This document shows, in pieces, positions 33,143 through 41,018 of a stretch of DNA of 64,000 nt (the first letter of the stretch is position 1; every line of letters starts with the position of its first letter). The notes below the pieces were generated by a model. That model saw only the letters and a program-made list of their open reading frames with translations, did no database searches and was not told the origin of the DNA. The position numbers and the translations under genes are program-made. The stretch is from Uliginosibacterium sp036017065 (GTDB lineage: Bacteria; Pseudomonadota; Gammaproteobacteria; Burkholderiales; Rhodocyclaceae), in assembly GCF_036017065.1 (NCBI RefSeq), contig NZ_JAYXHR010000002.1:1-64000 (forward strand). Direction: 5' to 3'.

Positions 33143-34043
33143 AACCCTGCATCGCCACGCCGTCCTGGTGGTGGACGACGCCCTGCCCGCCCAGGGTTTC
33201 CTGTGCGAAGCGCTGGAGGCCGCCGGCTACACCGTGATGCTCGCCGGCAGCGGCGAGGCCGCACTGGAGACGCTTGCACTCACGGTGCCGGACGCCATGC
33301 TGCTGGACGCCGTGATGCCCGGCCTGTCCGGCTTCGAGACCTGCCGCCGCATCAAGGCCGACGCCGCGCTGGCCCATGTGCCGGTGATCTTCATGACCGG
33401 CCTGTCCGACACCAGCCACATCGTCGAAGGCTTCGCCGCCGGCGGCGTCGACTACGTGGTGAAGCCGGTGCGCGTGGAGGAGGTGCTGGCGCGGCTCGCC
33501 ACCCACGTGCGCAATGCCCGCGCCAGCCGCCTGGCCCGCGAGGCCATCGACGTCGGCGGCCATGGCGTCGTCATGATCGACAGCCAGGGCCGCATCGCCT
33601 GGTGTTCACCGAAGGCCGCCTACTGGTTGCACCACTTCCTGCCGGAATACGAAGGCAACCTGCCCGACAGCTTCCGCCAGCGCTTGCTCAACGGCGAGAT
33701 TGCCCCGCACTCGCGCCTGGCGACACTCGAGGACCGCAGCCTGCAGGCCCGCGGCCTCGGCACCGTCAGCGCCGGCGAATACATGGTGCTGCTGGAAGTG
33801 CGCAACGCCGACGCCGCAGGTCACGCCGAGCAGGCCCGCCTCGCCGCCGCCTCGCTCACGCAGCGCGAAACCGAAGTGCTGTCCTGGCTCGCCAAGGGCA
33901 AGACCAACCGCGACATCGGCGAGATCCTCGGCATGAGCCCGCGCACGGTGAACAAGCACCTGGAGCACATCTTCGAGAAGCTGGGCGTGGAGACACGGGC
34001 GGCTGCGGCGGCGCTGGCGACGCGGGCGCTGGCGGTGGAATGA
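33126..34043 (+). CDS. Response regulator: receiver, PAS-like middle, LuxR-type HTH
   Basis: 305-aa regulator. The N-terminal receiver has VVDDA, phospho-acceptor in MLLDAVMPG (about Asp59) and the Lys in YVVKPV. The middle (about 140-235) resembles a PAS-like linker, with GHGVVMIDSQGRIAWCSPKA. The C-terminal helix-turn-helix is LTQRETEVLSWLAKGKTNRD followed by IGEILGMSPRTVNKHL. The start is a GTG with AAGGAG upstream, and it overlaps the kinase stop by 17 bases, so the pair is translationally coupled. It is the likely partner of the permease-kinase fusion and the likely binder of the TACGTC palindromes upstream of urtA. Confidence 0.9.
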   Translation: MSLNTETLHRHAVLVVDDALPAQGFLCEALEAAGYTVMLAGSGEAALETLALTVPDAMLLDAVMPGLSGFETCRRIKADAALAHVPVIFMTGLSDTSHIVEGFAAGGVDYVVKPVRVEEVLARLATHVRNARASRLAREAIDVGGHGVVMIDSQGRIAWCSPKAAYWLHHFLPEYEGNLPDSFRQRLLNGEIAPHSRLATLEDRSLQARGLGTVSAGEYMVLLEVRNADAAGHAEQARLAAASLTQRETEVLSWLAKGKTNRDIGEILGMSPRTVNKHLEHIFEKLGVETRAAAAALATRALAVE

Positions 34044-34081
34044 GCGGCGGCGAGGCAAAGCCGTCGTCCCGTTCATCTCAC

Positions 34082-34969
34082 CTACGAATCAGACGCTGCC
34101 TGAACCCGCGTGCCTCGGCTACGACTCAGGCGCATGACCGCAAGTCCGGCCAGCAAGCATGCGAGCGCCGGGGGTGCCGGCACAGCGGATGCGGCCATCT
34201 GGTAGTCGTGTCCGCTTGCGCTCACAAGGATGACATCCTCCGTAAGGGCATCCAGGTAGGTACGCGCGCCCCTGATCGCGTCGATGTCCTGCTCTGCGTC
34301 GATCGAACCTGTCCCTTCGCTGCCGAACACACCCATGTCGACTGATATGTTCAGCAAGCCGGAAAGCGTCAGCGTATCCCCGACCTAAGTCCTGACCGCG
34401 CGGCTGAACGAGGTGTATCCGAACCAAGACCGGTCCGAGCAACCGGGTGCGATGTCGCCGTAGCAATAGCTTTCCAAGTGGCCTCCCGATTGCGATCCGA
34501 GTGCGAAGCGAACGTCGGCGTAGTTGTAGATCGATTCCGATGCATCCACCTCCACGCTCCCGCGGAACAGCAAGGAGACAGGTGTCCCGTGGGCAAGGGT
34601 CGGACTTGTGACGGAAACCTGGTCGATGTAACGAAGATCTACCCAAGCGTATGCCAGCACATAACCGCCGGGCTCCGAGGGTGAAAAACGCAAACTTGCG
34701 TTCGCACTCACCCGTCCGCGGAGATCGCCGTAGTCTGCGTGAATCGCATAGGCGGAGGACGCCACAGCAAATCTCTCGGTGTCGGTCCAACCGTGTTCAG
34801 TGATCACGGCGGTGTTGTGCTCCACGTACAACTGCGCACATCGGGCACCCCCAGGGGAAACATAGAAGTCCGCCCATGCGCCGCATCCGGCAGCAGCGAC
34901 CACCGTCGCCTCCGCGCTGAGCGAGACAGCCAACCCGAAGACCATCGCGATGACCGGATGAAAGCGCAT
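34082..34969 (-). pseudogene. PEP-CTERM-like exported protein, interrupted by an in-frame amber codon
   Basis: A single reading frame runs from ATG 34969 (AAGGAG upstream, signal peptide about residues 1-22) to 34082, but codon 34385-34387 is TAG. Upstream of it are 194 residues of a secreted beta-rich protein. Downstream the frame continues in typical style (VGDTLTLSGLLNISV...) to a C-terminal VPAPPALACLLAGLAVMR plus Arg-rich tail, close to a PEP-CTERM sorting signal (VPEP, TM, basic tail). The Glu of PEP is replaced. The break would remove the membrane anchor. It may be a pseudogene or a truncated secreted form. I do not recognise the N-terminal part. Confidence 0.7.
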
Positions 34970-35291
34970 TGAGTGCTCCTTGCAGGGTGGGCTGGAGGAT
35001 CCCCTCAGGCAACCCGGAAAGACGGATCCGGCCTGCCAGAGAATGTGTTGTCACCTGGAGGTATAGGCCACTGGCATTCCGGGAGCAAGCATCCGGCAGC
35101 GTCTCATCGGTACGCTTTTCGGGCACCCGCAGATGGCAACGCTTAGCGCCATTTGCACCGCAGGAATCTGGAGCGAATCGTCTTCACGCAAGTGATGACA
35201 ATGAGAAGAGCGCCAGGAACCGCAGCGCGGGGATTGCCCTGCCCTGCCTTCCCCGGCACCATCCGCCACACCCCTGCTGCCCACCTGAGAC
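34970..35291. other. Noncoding divergent spacer
   Basis: About 320 bases between the PEP-CTERM-like pseudogene and the methyltransferase gene. I see no gene, terminator or clear operator in it; it must contain the promoters of both divergent genes. Confidence 0.5.
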
Positions 35292-36806
35292 ATGCCCGCC
35301 TCCACCGACGGATACGTCACCGAGCTGCCCTACAGCATCAACCACTTTCCCGAGATGGCGCCGGCGCATCTGCGCTACGCACTGCTGCAGGCCGGCATCG
35401 CCGCGCCCGCGCTGGACGCGCCGTTCAACTATCTCGAACTCGGCTTCGGACAGGGCCTGGGGCTCACGATGCTGGCCGCGCTGCATCCGCGCTCGCGCTT
35501 CTTCGGCAACGACTTCATGCCCGCCCATGTCGCTGCTGCGCAGGCCATGGCAGACAGTGCCCGTCTCACCAACCTGCAGATCATGGCGGACAGCTTTGCC
35601 GAGCTGGCGATACGCGACTTGCCGGCGATGGATTACATCGTGCTGCACGGCGTGTACAGCTGGGTGGATGACGCCAACCGCGACCACATCCTCGCGCCCA
35701 TCCAGCGCCTGCTGAAACCGGGCGGCGTGGTCTACGTGTCCTACAACGCCCTGCCGGGCTGGGCCAACAAGGCGCCCCTGCAGCACCTGATGAGCGAGAT
35801 CGCGCAGCGGCAGGAGGGCAGCGCACTGCAACGTTTCGACGCTGCGCGCCGCACGCTTGGAATGCTCGACCACCAGGACGCCGCCTACTTCGCCGCGAAC
35901 CCCGGCGCACGCAGCGCGCTGCGCGAGATCGCCGAGTCCGGCGACGCCTATCTGCTGCACGAATTCGCCCCCGCCGGCTGGTCGCCCTTCTATCACACCG
36001 ACATCGCCAGCCGCATGGCCGGCGCCGGGCTGCAGTTCGCCGCCTCGGCCCGCCTCTTCAGCAACGTCCCGCAGTGGTCGCTGCCCGCCTCTTCGCGTGC
36101 GCTCATCACCGGCACAGCGGACAGCAGCCTGCGCGAGCTGATGCGCGACTACGTCGTGCAGACGCCACTGCGCCGCGACGTCTTCGTGCACGGCATCATC
36201 CCGCTGGAAGACGAAGAGATCATCGAAGCGGAATGCGAGACCCTCATCGCCCTGTTGCGCCCCCCCGCCGCCTGCGCCCGCAACGTCCGCACGCCCATCG
36301 ACGCCGTGCGTCTCGACGACGAGGTGGCAGACGCCCTGCTGGAAGCCCTCGCCAAAGGCCCTCATCGCTTCGCTGCGCTACGCGGCCTGGGCACGCTCGC
36401 CCACGTCGACCCGGCGCGGGTCGCCGCAACGCTGAACCTGATGCTATGCATCGGCTACCTCGGCGCCGTGGCATCCGTGGATGCCGCCGCACGCGTACGT
36501 GCCCACGCCCTGAACGCCGCCCTGCTTGGTCGCCTGCGCGCGGGCCAGCGTCTTTCAGGGCTGGTATCGCCGGCGATGGGTACGGCGGTTGCAATCGCGT
36601 ACCACGACTTGCTGTTCCTCGCGGGGCAACAGGAGGGGTGCCAGGGTGAAGAGGCACTTTCTGCCTATGTCGCGGGCATTCTTGCGCGCGTTGGAGACGA
36701 GGTGGTCGACGCGCAAGCTGCGCCCGATCTGCGTCGTGAGGCGTACAACTTCCTGAAGTATGGCGATGCGTATTACCGCTCGCTGGATCTGTTCGCTACG
36801 CCGTAG
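35292..36806 (+). CDS. Class I SAM methyltransferase with methyltransferase regulatory domain
   Basis: 504-aa protein. An N-terminal Rossmann methyltransferase domain (about residues 40-160) has the SAM motif YLELGFGQGLGLTMLAAL, acidic motif GNDFMP and the post-motif DYIVLHGVYSWV. The central and C-terminal parts match the predicted methyltransferase regulatory domain family (PF10119-like): GWSPFYHTDIASRMAGAGL and later a helical region. The substrate is unknown. The start is plausible but lacks a strong ribosome-binding site. It lies alone next to accessory DNA. Confidence 0.78.
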   Translation: MPASTDGYVTELPYSINHFPEMAPAHLRYALLQAGIAAPALDAPFNYLELGFGQGLGLTMLAALHPRSRFFGNDFMPAHVAAAQAMADSARLTNLQIMADSFAELAIRDLPAMDYIVLHGVYSWVDDANRDHILAPIQRLLKPGGVVYVSYNALPGWANKAPLQHLMSEIAQRQEGSALQRFDAARRTLGMLDHQDAAYFAANPGARSALREIAESGDAYLLHEFAPAGWSPFYHTDIASRMAGAGLQFAASARLFSNVPQWSLPASSRALITGTADSSLRELMRDYVVQTPLRRDVFVHGIIPLEDEEIIEAECETLIALLRPPAACARNVRTPIDAVRLDDEVADALLEALAKGPHRFAALRGLGTLAHVDPARVAATLNLMLCIGYLGAVASVDAAARVRAHALNAALLGRLRAGQRLSGLVSPAMGTAVAIAYHDLLFLAGQQEGCQGEEALSAYVAGILARVGDEVVDAQAAPDLRREAYNFLKYGDAYYRSLDLFATP

Positions 36807-36836
36807 CGGCCCGCGTAGCCTCTACCCTCACACATC

Positions 36837-36866
36837 CGTCATTCCTGCGCAGGCAGGAATCCAGTG
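36837..36866. repeat. REP-like half element
   Basis: CGTCATTCCTGC-GCAG-GCAGGAATCCAGTG, a single hairpin of the REP-like family with C-to-T and matching G-to-A changes that keep the stem. It is followed at 36873-36896 by another hairpin, CCTCTCCC-CTCAGA-GGGAGAGG. Confidence 0.75.
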
Positions 36867-36917
36867 TCTTTGCCCCTCTCCCCTCAGAGGGAGAGGGCTG
36901 CGGAGAGGGGTGGTTTG

Positions 36918-37005
36918 TCTACCGGCTCCCGCCGCGGGATCCGCGCTTACTCGCTACGCAGCGCCGGGAGTTCGCCCCGGCGGGCGACATACTTTCTGCT
37001 GCGCG
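36918..37005 (+). repeat. Left part of a ~270-bp repeat split by the IS481 element
   Basis: Matches, in reverse orientation, the copy at 39731-40014 (ACCGGCTCCCGCC..., GGGAG-TTCGCCCCGGCGGGCG, CTGCTGCGCGGCAA). The repeat is cut here by the IS and resumes at 38286. Confidence 0.8.
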
Positions 37006-38285
37006 TGTATGGACCGGACACATGGGTAACAGGTGTGCGGAGACATAGGTGACACATTCGTTCTAGCAGTCGGCGTCATTGAGGTCGATCTGACCGCAAG
37101 GGTGATGACAGAAGAACACTTCGAACACACCGTCCTCGTGGGTGCGTGGTCGCAACGCGCTGGGCAGTCCCATGAGCGCGTTGGACACCTTGAACAAGCG
37201 CCCACGCCAACGGAAGTGCCCGTTCTCCTTCGGTACGCACACCACGTCATCCGGCCCGTACTCGATGGGTGGTAGTTGCTCTGGGTAACGACGCGGGCTC
37301 GGGCGATAGCGCGTATCCGGTGTCGCCAACCCCAATGCATCGTGCGGGCGCTCGTGGTTGTAGACGGTGCGCCAGCGATCAAAGGCGTGCTGCGCCTGCG
37401 CCAGGCTCTCGAAGCTGCGCCCCGCCAGTACCTCGGCCCCGAATGACCGATGGAAGCGTTCGTCCTTGCCATTGGTCTGCGGGTGATAGGGACGACTGTG
37501 GCTGATGCGGACGCCCAGGCGCACCAGCCACACCGTCATGGTGCTCAAGGCCGTCGCTGGCAGACTGGGGGTGCCCCAAGGGGAGCTGTTGTCGGCGTTC
37601 AGACATACCGGCAAACCATAGCGGCGAAAGATACGGATCAGATGTGGCTGGATGTGCGCGAAGGCCGTCCGGGAGCAGGCCTCCAGCAACAGGTTGAAGC
37701 GTGAGTGATCATCGATCAGGGTCAGCGGATGACAGCGCCCGGTCGAGGTCTCGAAATGCCCCTTGAAGTCGATCTGCCAAAGATCGTTGGGAGCCGCATG
37801 TTCGAAGCGTTGCCAGGGCGGTGCAACGGCCGCGGGGTTGGCACCCAGCAGCTGGTGGCGGTGCAGGATCTCGGTGACCGTGCTGGGGGCGACCGTGAGC
37901 CCTTGGGTATCGAGCAGGCGACGGCTGATCTTGCGACCGCCCCAGCAGGGGTGCGCTTGGCGCACGGCCACCACGGCGGACTCCAGATCCGGGGCGCTGC
38001 GCGCAGGACTGCTCAAGGGGCGGCGGCTGTGCGGCTCAAGGCCTGCCTCACTGGACTGGGCGAAGCGTGACAGCCACTTGTAGGCACACTTGGGGCTGAT
38101 GCCGAAGCGGCGGCACAGCTCACGCCGGTTGCTGTCCGGCTGCAGGGCCAGCGCGATGAACTCGCGGCGAAGACTCATGGCATCCCTCTCCTTCCATGGC
38201 ATGGCGCTCTCCCGGCGTGACACTCACACCAGAAAGCGTTACCCATGTCCACGTACGGGTGTTACCCATGTGTCCGGTCCATACA
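37006..38285 (-). mobile_element. IS481-family insertion sequence, complete (1280 bp)
   Basis: Perfect 26-bp terminal inverted repeats (37006-37031 and 38260-38285, outer end TGTATGGACCGGACACATGG). A 6-bp target duplication TGCGCG flanks it (37000-37005 and 38286-38291). One intact transposase fills it. Removing the IS and one duplication restores the surrounding repeat, so the insertion is recent. Confidence 0.95.
37063..38202 (-). CDS. IS481-family transposase
   Basis: 379-aa transposase. An N-terminal helix-turn-helix (SNRRELCRRFGISPKCAYKW) is followed by an rve-type integrase core with the DDE triad in WQIDFKGHF, LNADNSSPWG and NGKDERFHRS. The C-terminus ends close to the left IS repeat. 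The ATG at 38202 (MPWKERDAM) has a GGAGAG site and matches the usual start of this group; further upstream ATGs lack support. The gene appears intact. Confidence 0.94.
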   Translation of the reverse strand: MPWKERDAMSLRREFIALALQPDSNRRELCRRFGISPKCAYKWLSRFAQSSEAGLEPHSRRPLSSPARSAPDLESAVVAVRQAHPCWGGRKISRRLLDTQGLTVAPSTVTEILHRHQLLGANPAAVAPPWQRFEHAAPNDLWQIDFKGHFETSTGRCHPLTLIDDHSRFNLLLEACSRTAFAHIQPHLIRIFRRYGLPVCLNADNSSPWGTPSLPATALSTMTVWLVRLGVRISHSRPYHPQTNGKDERFHRSFGAEVLAGRSFESLAQAQHAFDRWRTVYNHERPHDALGLATPDTRYRPSPRRYPEQLPPIEYGPDDVVCVPKENGHFRWRGRLFKVSNALMGLPSALRPRTHEDGVFEVFFCHHPCGQIDLNDADC

Positions 38286-38466
38286 TGCGCGGCAAGAAGT
38301 AACCAAGAAACGCGCCCCGCTTCGCGTGGTCCCCTGCGCTGCGCGCCATGACGAGCGGCTGCGGAACTCGCGCTTCGCGCTCAGACATCCTCGCCGTCGC
38401 GCTACGCGCGATCCCTCGTCACGGCTGTGCTGCTCGGCGGCTGCAGAGGGGATTGGGGGCCGTGCT
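38286..38466 (+). repeat. Right part of the IS-split repeat
   Basis: Continues the sequence of 36918-37005 after the IS. It aligns with the reverse complement of 39731-39900 (GCGCCCCGCTTC, GTGGTCCCCTGCGCTGCGC, TCCTCGCCGTCGCGCTACGC, GGCTGTGCTGCTCGGCGGC). Confidence 0.8.
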
Positions 38467-38498
38467 GACTTGATACGACGTGCCTCAACGCTTCACAT

Positions 38499-38534
38499 GA
38501 GAGGCCAGTCCCGGCAAGCCGGGACTGGCCTCTC
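38499..38534. terminator. Strong hairpin downstream of the DUF5990 gene
   Basis: Perfect 16-bp stem (GAGAGGCCAGTCCCGG and complement) with loop CAAG. It lies 10 bases after the DUF5990 stop. There is no T-run on the minus strand, so termination is likely but not certain. Confidence 0.6.
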
Positions 38535-38544
38535 GATGGAAGGG

Positions 38545-39000
38545 TCAGGCAGCACTGCGCACAAAACTCCAGACGACTGCTTCCGATTTCACTGAAGCGC
38601 AGATTGGCCCGCCATCGCCCATGGTGCCGGGCATGCGAGCCTCAATCACTCCGTGAGTGGAAGCCGCATCTGCAACGATCTTTTGTGGAATGGAGGACAG
38701 CTTCAACTTTGCACGACGTGTCCAGGGAGAGTCTGCCTGGCCCGCAAGAGTGCCAGAGTTGACGTAGATGAAGCGGTCTGAGGGTGTGCCCTGCGCGAAC
38801 TCGCCCATGAAATTGACAGATCCATCTGGCAATGGCGAGCCCAGGCGAAGCGAAAACTCAAACTGGATTGCGTCGGCCCGCTCGGCCGAGGGCTCAAGCA
38901 ACTCCGACTTTCCTCGTTGCACAGCAAATCGGACACCGGGTGGTGGGCTTGCAACAAGAATCCGCATCTGGACGGACTGTGATGACTTGTCTCTGGTCAC
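38545..39000 (-). CDS. DUF5990-family protein, integron-cassette-like
   Basis: 151-aa protein. Sequence such as ILVASPPPGVRFAVQRGKSE, RFIYVNSGTLAGQADSPWTR and GDGGPICASV matches the uncharacterised DUF5990 pattern. No signal peptide or membrane segment. The GTG at 39000 follows an AAGGA site; an ATG 11 codons later is possible. It lies 16 bases from the attC, reads in the same direction as the other cassette gene and is lower in GC than the core genes. Function unknown. Confidence 0.7.
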   Translation of the reverse strand: MTRDKSSQSVQMRILVASPPPGVRFAVQRGKSELLEPSAERADAIQFEFSLRLGSPLPDGSVNFMGEFAQGTPSDRFIYVNSGTLAGQADSPWTRRAKLKLSSIPQKIVADAASTHGVIEARMPGTMGDGGPICASVKSEAVVWSFVRSAA

Positions 39001-39016
39001 TATCGGAGTCCTTGCT

Positions 39017-39112
39017 GCCTAACGTGGAGGTAAGCGGACGCCGTAGCGCGTTAGCGCGGAGGGAACTTGCAAGCGCAGCTTGCAGGCGGTCCGCTTGGCT
39101 GTACGGTTAGAC
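39017..39112 (-). other. attC integron recombination site
   Basis: 96-bp imperfect palindrome. Read on the minus strand it opens with GTCTAAC (consensus RYYYAAC) and closes with GTTAGGC (GTTRRRY). Inner arms AAGCGGAC and GTCCGCTT pair, with one unpaired C on one side, and a central stem TGCAAGC / GCTTGCA is present. These are the R and L boxes and extra-helical base of an attC. It begins 25 bases after the stop of one small gene and ends 17 bases before the start of the next, the normal cassette spacing. Confidence 0.85.
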
Positions 39113-39136
39113 GGCTGATGGCAAAGCCAATGGAAT

Positions 39137-39502
39137 CTACTCATTTTGCTCAACAACCAAGTATTCGTTTGAGCCATCGTACTGAAACGCTTCGGGTCCG
39201 CGCACATACGCCGGAGCGGCAGGAACGAAGAAGCTTTCGCCGTTCTTGAACTCAAGCGTTAGCTTGTAGCTCTCGCAATGGTGCGCTTGAAGCACCGAGC
39301 AACCAATCAAGCTGACAAGAGCATCACAAAAGCCGGGATTGCCCTGGGTCAATGTGAGCCCCCTGTGTGTTACCTGGGCGAGATTAAAGATGCTGAAGCC
39401 CTGAGCTTGAAACACAAGCTGTATGTAGTCATGGACAAACACCACCTGAGATAACGGTTCGACTGGGCAAAGATCGGGAGGTGGCAAATGCTCAACAGTC
39501 AT
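39137..39502 (-). CDS. Hypothetical protein, integron cassette gene
   Basis: 121-aa soluble protein that I do not recognise. It has a Pro-rich start (HLPPPDLCP), a hydrophobic middle (QVVFVHDYIQLVFQAQGFSIF) and a beta-like C-terminal half with GESFFVPAAPAYVRGPEAFQ. AT content is clearly higher than in the core genes. The start codon is 12 bases after a GTTTGAC box (possible cassette boundary) and the stop is 25 bases before the attC, so gene plus attC make a typical cassette of about 500 bp. Confidence 0.65.
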   Translation of the reverse strand: MTVEHLPPPDLCPVEPLSQVVFVHDYIQLVFQAQGFSIFNLAQVTHRGLTLTQGNPGFCDALVSLIGCSVLQAHHCESYKLTLEFKNGESFFVPAAPAYVRGPEAFQYDGSNEYLVVEQNE

Positions 39503-39513
39503 TGTGGGGTGCC

Positions 39514-39571
39514 GTCAAACTATCAATTTATCCGGCAGAACTGCTGGATAACCGGGCACGTTGCCGGATAA
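39514..39571. other. Possible attI-like region
   Basis: On the minus strand, direct repeats GGTTATCCGGCA and GGTTATCCAGCA precede TGCCGGATAA and then GTTTGAC (39514-39520), one mismatch from GTTRRRY. Direct repeats followed by such a box, at the 5' end of the first cassette, are what an attI site would show. The TTATCCGGCA / TGCCGGATAA pair (39529-39538, 39562-39571) is also a perfect inverted repeat. Identification is tentative. Confidence 0.4.
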
Positions 39572-39627
39572 CCACAGAGCCTGCTTTCGTTGGAAACACG
39601 CTCCGGGCAAGGATTTCGGCTGGAGCA

Positions 39628-39643
39628 CTGTGTTCATGTACAG
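39628..39643 (+). promoter_or_regulatory. LexA-box match near the integron remnant
   Basis: CTGT-GTTCATGT-ACAG, matching the CTGT-N8-ACAG core of LexA sites, followed by TATAAAT. Integron integrase promoters are often SOS-controlled, and this is where a divergent intI promoter would lie. No integrase follows; the repeat at 39731 begins 88 bases later. Confidence 0.45.
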
Positions 39644-39730
39644 GTATAAATGCCTGCGAAAAGCAGCAGGGCTGCCGGCAGTGTAGCCATGGCTGGTCCG
39701 GCAGGCCACTTGGGTGCGGCCTCCCGGACA

Positions 39731-40014
39731 AGCACGGCCCCACTCCCCCTCTGCAGCCGCCGAGCAGCACAGCCGTGACGAGGGATCGCGCGTAGCGCGA
39801 CGGCGAGGACTGTCTGAGCACCGAGCGTAGCGAGGGCGAGTTCCGCAGCCGCTCGGCATGGCGCGCAGCGCAGGGGACCACGCGATGCGTGGCGGCGGAA
39901 GCGGGGCGCGCTTTGGGTTACCTTTTGCCGCGCAGCAAAAGGTAACTCGCCCGCCGGGGCGAGCTCCCGGCCAAGCGTAACGAGCGAGCGCAGACCCTAA
40001 GGCGGGAGCCGACA
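39731..40014 (-). repeat. Inverted copy of the ~270-bp repeat
   Basis: Reverse-complement relative of the repeat at 36918-37005 plus 38286-38466, about 80 percent or more alike by eye. It contains its own hairpin GTTACCTTTTG-CCGCGCAG-CAAAAGGTAAC. The two copies bracket the cassette genes. Confidence 0.8.
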
Positions 40015-40034
40015 GAAGAACAAAGGCAAAGACA

Positions 40035-40068
40035 ACGTCGCTGGATTCCTGCCTTCGCGGGAATGACG
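40035..40068. repeat. REP-like half element
   Basis: CTGGATTCCTGC-CTTC-GCGGGAATGACG, a single hairpin of the REP-like family, next to the inverted repeat and 60 bases from the ctaB stop. Confidence 0.7.
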
Positions 40069-40127
40069 AGGTGAGCGCAACGTCACTGCGCGTGCGACGT
40101 GCCGCCCACCGTCTCGCTGCGCAAAGC

Positions 40128-41018
40128 TCAGAACACGTAGTGATCCACCAGCAACGCCGCGAACAGCAGCGTGAGGTACAGGATGGAGAACTTGAAGGTG
40201 GTGCGTGCCAGCGCATCGCTGTAGTTGCGCCACAGCTTCCATGCGTAGCCGATGAAGATGCCGTTCAGCACGATGGCACTCGCCAGGTAGATCCAGCTGC
40301 TCATGCGCGTGGCGAAGGGCAGCAGCGTGACGCCGGCGAGGATCACCGCGTACAGCAGCACATGCAGGCGCGTGAACTGCGCGCCGTGCGTCACCGGCAA
40401 CATCGGCAGCCCGGCGCGGGCGTACTCGTCGGTGCGGTACAGCGCGAGCGCCCAGAAATGCGGCGGGGTCCACGCGAAGATGATGAGGAACAGCAGGCAG
40501 GCGTCGGCGGACACCTCGCCGGTCACGGCGGCCCAGCCCAGCACCGGCGGCATGGCGCCGGAGGCGCCGCCGATGACGATGTTCTGCGGCGTGTTGGGCT
40601 TGAGCAGCACGGTGTAGATCACCGCGTAGCCGACGAAGGTGGCAAGCGTCAGCCACATGGTCAGCGCGTTGACGAAGTGGAACAGCAGCGACAGGCCGGC
40701 CCCGCCCAGCACGCCGGAGATGAGCAGTGTCTCGGCGGGCGAAAGTACGCCACGCGGCAGCGGGCGGGCGCGAGTGCGGGCCATCTGCGCGTCGATCTTC
40801 TGTTCGATGAGGCAGTTCACCGCGGCGGCAGCTGCGGCCACCATGCCGATGCCCAGCGTCGCGAAGAGGACGATGCGCCAAGGTGGCAGCGTGTCGGTGG
40901 CGAGGAACATGCCGATCACCGCGCAGAAGACGATGAGGCTGTTGACCCGCAGCTTGGTGAGCGCGATGTAGGCGCTGGCGCGCTCGGCGACACCCGGCGC
41001 AAAGGAGAGGGTTTTCAT
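40128..41018 (-). CDS. ctaB: Protoheme IX farnesyltransferase (heme O synthase)
   Basis: 296-aa inner-membrane prenyltransferase of the UbiA family with about nine TM helices. It converts heme B to heme O by adding a farnesyl group. Conserved Asp/Asn motifs are NCLIEQKIDAQMARTRARPL (substrate site) and the second loop DEYARAGLPMLP. Its ATG overlaps the ctaA stop (ATGA), so the two heme A enzymes are coupled. Confidence 0.95.
   Translation of the reverse strand: MKTLSFAPGVAERASAYIALTKLRVNSLIVFCAVIGMFLATDTLPPWRIVLFATLGIGMVAAAAAAVNCLIEQKIDAQMARTRARPLPRGVLSPAETLLISGVLGGAGLSLLFHFVNALTMWLTLATFVGYAVIYTVLLKPNTPQNIVIGGASGAMPPVLGWAAVTGEVSADACLLFLIIFAWTPPHFWALALYRTDEYARAGLPMLPVTHGAQFTRLHVLLYAVILAGVTLLPFATRMSSWIYLASAIVLNGIFIGYAWKLWRNYSDALARTTFKFSILYLTLLFAALLVDHYVF

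Noticed and set aside
38471..38544. A second attC downstream of the DUF5990 gene
   Set aside because: The perfect 16-bp stem there has no RYYYAAC/GTTRRRY pair at its ends; a GTTGAGGC near 38480-38487 does not fit, so it is called a terminator-like hairpin.
39528..40216. Frames over the inverted repeat that encode segments like SLRSVLRQSSPSRYARSLVTAVLL
   Set aside because: They recur with each copy of the noncoding repeat in several frames and have no start signals; treated as repeat DNA.
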